Source: Bacteroidota bacterium (GTDB lineage: Bacteria > Bacteroidota > Bacteroidia > B-17B0 > Aurantibacillaceae). Taken from it: 64,000 bases of DNA. Below, one piece after another: positions 63,381 to 64,000 of the stretch. The DNA lies in contig JAQZBQ010000005.1 in assembly GCA_029237825.1 (NCBI GenBank), positions 62,001-126,000 on the forward strand. Direction: 5' to 3'. Both the position numbers and the translations under genes were made by a program. The notes beneath the pieces are model-generated. The model did no database searches and was not told the DNA's origin. It saw only the letters and a list, made by a program, of their open reading frames with translations. Each line of letters begins with the position of its first letter. Positions within the stretch are counted from its first letter, which is position 1.

Positions 63381-64000
63381 CCCTTTGCTTAATGTTTAAG
63401 AACACAATAATGATACAGGCAATTAATAACGATGAAAGAGTAATAATCGCAACGATTAAAGATCGTATGGGATAGCATTTGCTATCTGGAAGGGTTGGCT
63501 TAGACACAACATTTGTATAGCTGATATCGTTGGCAACATCAAGATGGTATTTGTCAATGTTTGTCCTCAACTCGTTATACGTAAAGATCTGACTTGTCAT
63601 TACTTCTCTCAACCTCTCAAGCTCAGTCCGTTGAAGGGATAAACCTTCTGCGGTCCGTGCATTCAATTCTGACAACTTGCTTCCTTTAGATATTTCCTTG
63701 GCAATGTACTTTGACTGATATTGAAAATCCATGATGTTATAGGTTTTTCGGATCGTATTAATTAGATATTTCAGGGAATCAATTTTTGCACCCGAAATTT
63801 TCAACTCCTGTTCATTCGTATGGATGTACTCTCTCAAGCGCTGCTTTTTCACGGACGAGATCAATTTATTCGTCTCCTCAATAATCCCCTGAACAATATT
63901 GCGTGCAAGTTCCTTCGACTGATCCTTCACTGAAATTTCAATTGATTCATATAACGTAGCATTAATACTTACCAACTCTTTATACCTTAAATTGAAGTAG
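63373..64000 (-). CDS. Wzz/chain-length-determinant-like protein, C-terminal part (truncated by window edge)
   Basis: The frame is open to the right edge (reading in with YFNLRYKELVSINATLY), so the start is outside the window; the internal TTG within it is not the start. The visible part has a long coiled coil (LERLREVMTSQIFTYNEL), the VSKPTLPDSKCYPIRS pre-membrane Pro-rich segment and a C-terminal transmembrane helix (about the last 35 residues), matching Wzz/polysaccharide co-polymerases. These set chain length and work with a Wzy polymerase such as the neighbouring gene, with which it overlaps by eight bases. Confidence 0.8.
   Translation of the reverse strand, partial: YFNLRYKELVSINATLYESIEISVKDQSKELARNIVQGIIEETNKLISSVKKQRLREYIHTNEQELKISGAKIDSLKYLINTIRKTYNIMDFQYQSKYIAKEISKGSKLSELNARTAEGLSLQRTELERLREVMTSQIFTYNELRTNIDKYHLDVANDISYTNVVSKPTLPDSKCYPIRSLIVAIITLSSLLIACIIIVFLNIKQRVD

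Noticed and set aside
1-64000. tRNA, rRNA, CRISPR arrays, insertion sequences or prophage
   Set aside because: By eye I found no TpsiC-arm-like GGTTCGA context in a cloverleaf, no rRNA signature, no regularly spaced direct repeats and no transposase or integrase reading frames.

Overview
The window is chromosomal DNA from a member of the Bacteroidota. The evidence is a PorP/SprF-type membrane protein, several secreted proteins ending in type IX secretion (T9SS) sorting domains of type A or type B, the Bacteroidota form of GlmU-like protein, a DUF3276/PUR protein, DUF2851, SiaB/SiaC-type regulators, an AT-rich sequence, and start regions that are A/T-rich without obvious Shine-Dalgarno motifs. 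I see no insertion sequences, integrases, CRISPR arrays, rRNA or tRNA, so it looks like stable chromosome. I would not name a genus.

Left part (1-22.3 kb). Alanine dehydrogenase, a small membrane-anchored protein and a WcaF-like acetyltransferase run rightward and meet, with no spacer, a leftward block of eight tightly spaced genes (22146 to 2303). Read in the direction of transcription the block encodes a 1463-residue fibre-like surface protein, a small type B T9SS protein, an M43 metalloprotease with type B sorting domain, a 1323-residue RCC1-propeller plus Ig-like adhesin with type B sorting domain, a PorP/SprF protein, a PorE-like TPR/PD40/OmpA protein, an outer-membrane barrel carrying six Ig-like repeats, and a GlmU-like nucleotidyl/acyltransferase. 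Gaps are 1-61 bp, so this may be one 20-kb operon that makes, exports and anchors a cell-surface assembly.

Middle part (22.3-54.5 kb). This is mostly housekeeping: PspC, DUF2851, a small cytochrome c lipoprotein, a receiver-less sigma-54 activator, MiaB, topoisomerase I with a histone-like Lys/Ala tail, a YgiD-type dioxygenase, a secreted TPR-CHAT protein, a lone PAS protein, an AlkD-like repair protein, an SRPBCC protein, aconitase, a glycogen-debranching-type glucosidase, a PUR protein, an SPFH protein, a TPR protein, a QueD homologue, a VanX-type dipeptidase and a queuosine-precursor transporter. Scattered among these are three type A T9SS cargo proteins, including a second M43 protease.

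Right part (54.5-64 kb). A 1096-residue membrane protein combines a periplasmic two-component-type propeller, Y_Y_Y domain, transmembrane helix and cytoplasmic SpoIIE-type phosphatase. A lipoprotein, a SiaB-like kinase and a SiaC-like phosphoprotein follow. Together they look like a partner-switching circuit with the sensor fused to the phosphatase. A good -24/-12 (sigma-54) promoter candidate precedes the lipoprotein-siaB-siaC group. Class I fructose-bisphosphate aldolase and AccD follow, each region closed by a hairpin terminator. The right edge carries an O-antigen ligase/polymerase-like protein and the C-terminal part of a Wzz-like chain-length protein, the start of a polysaccharide locus that continues outside the window.
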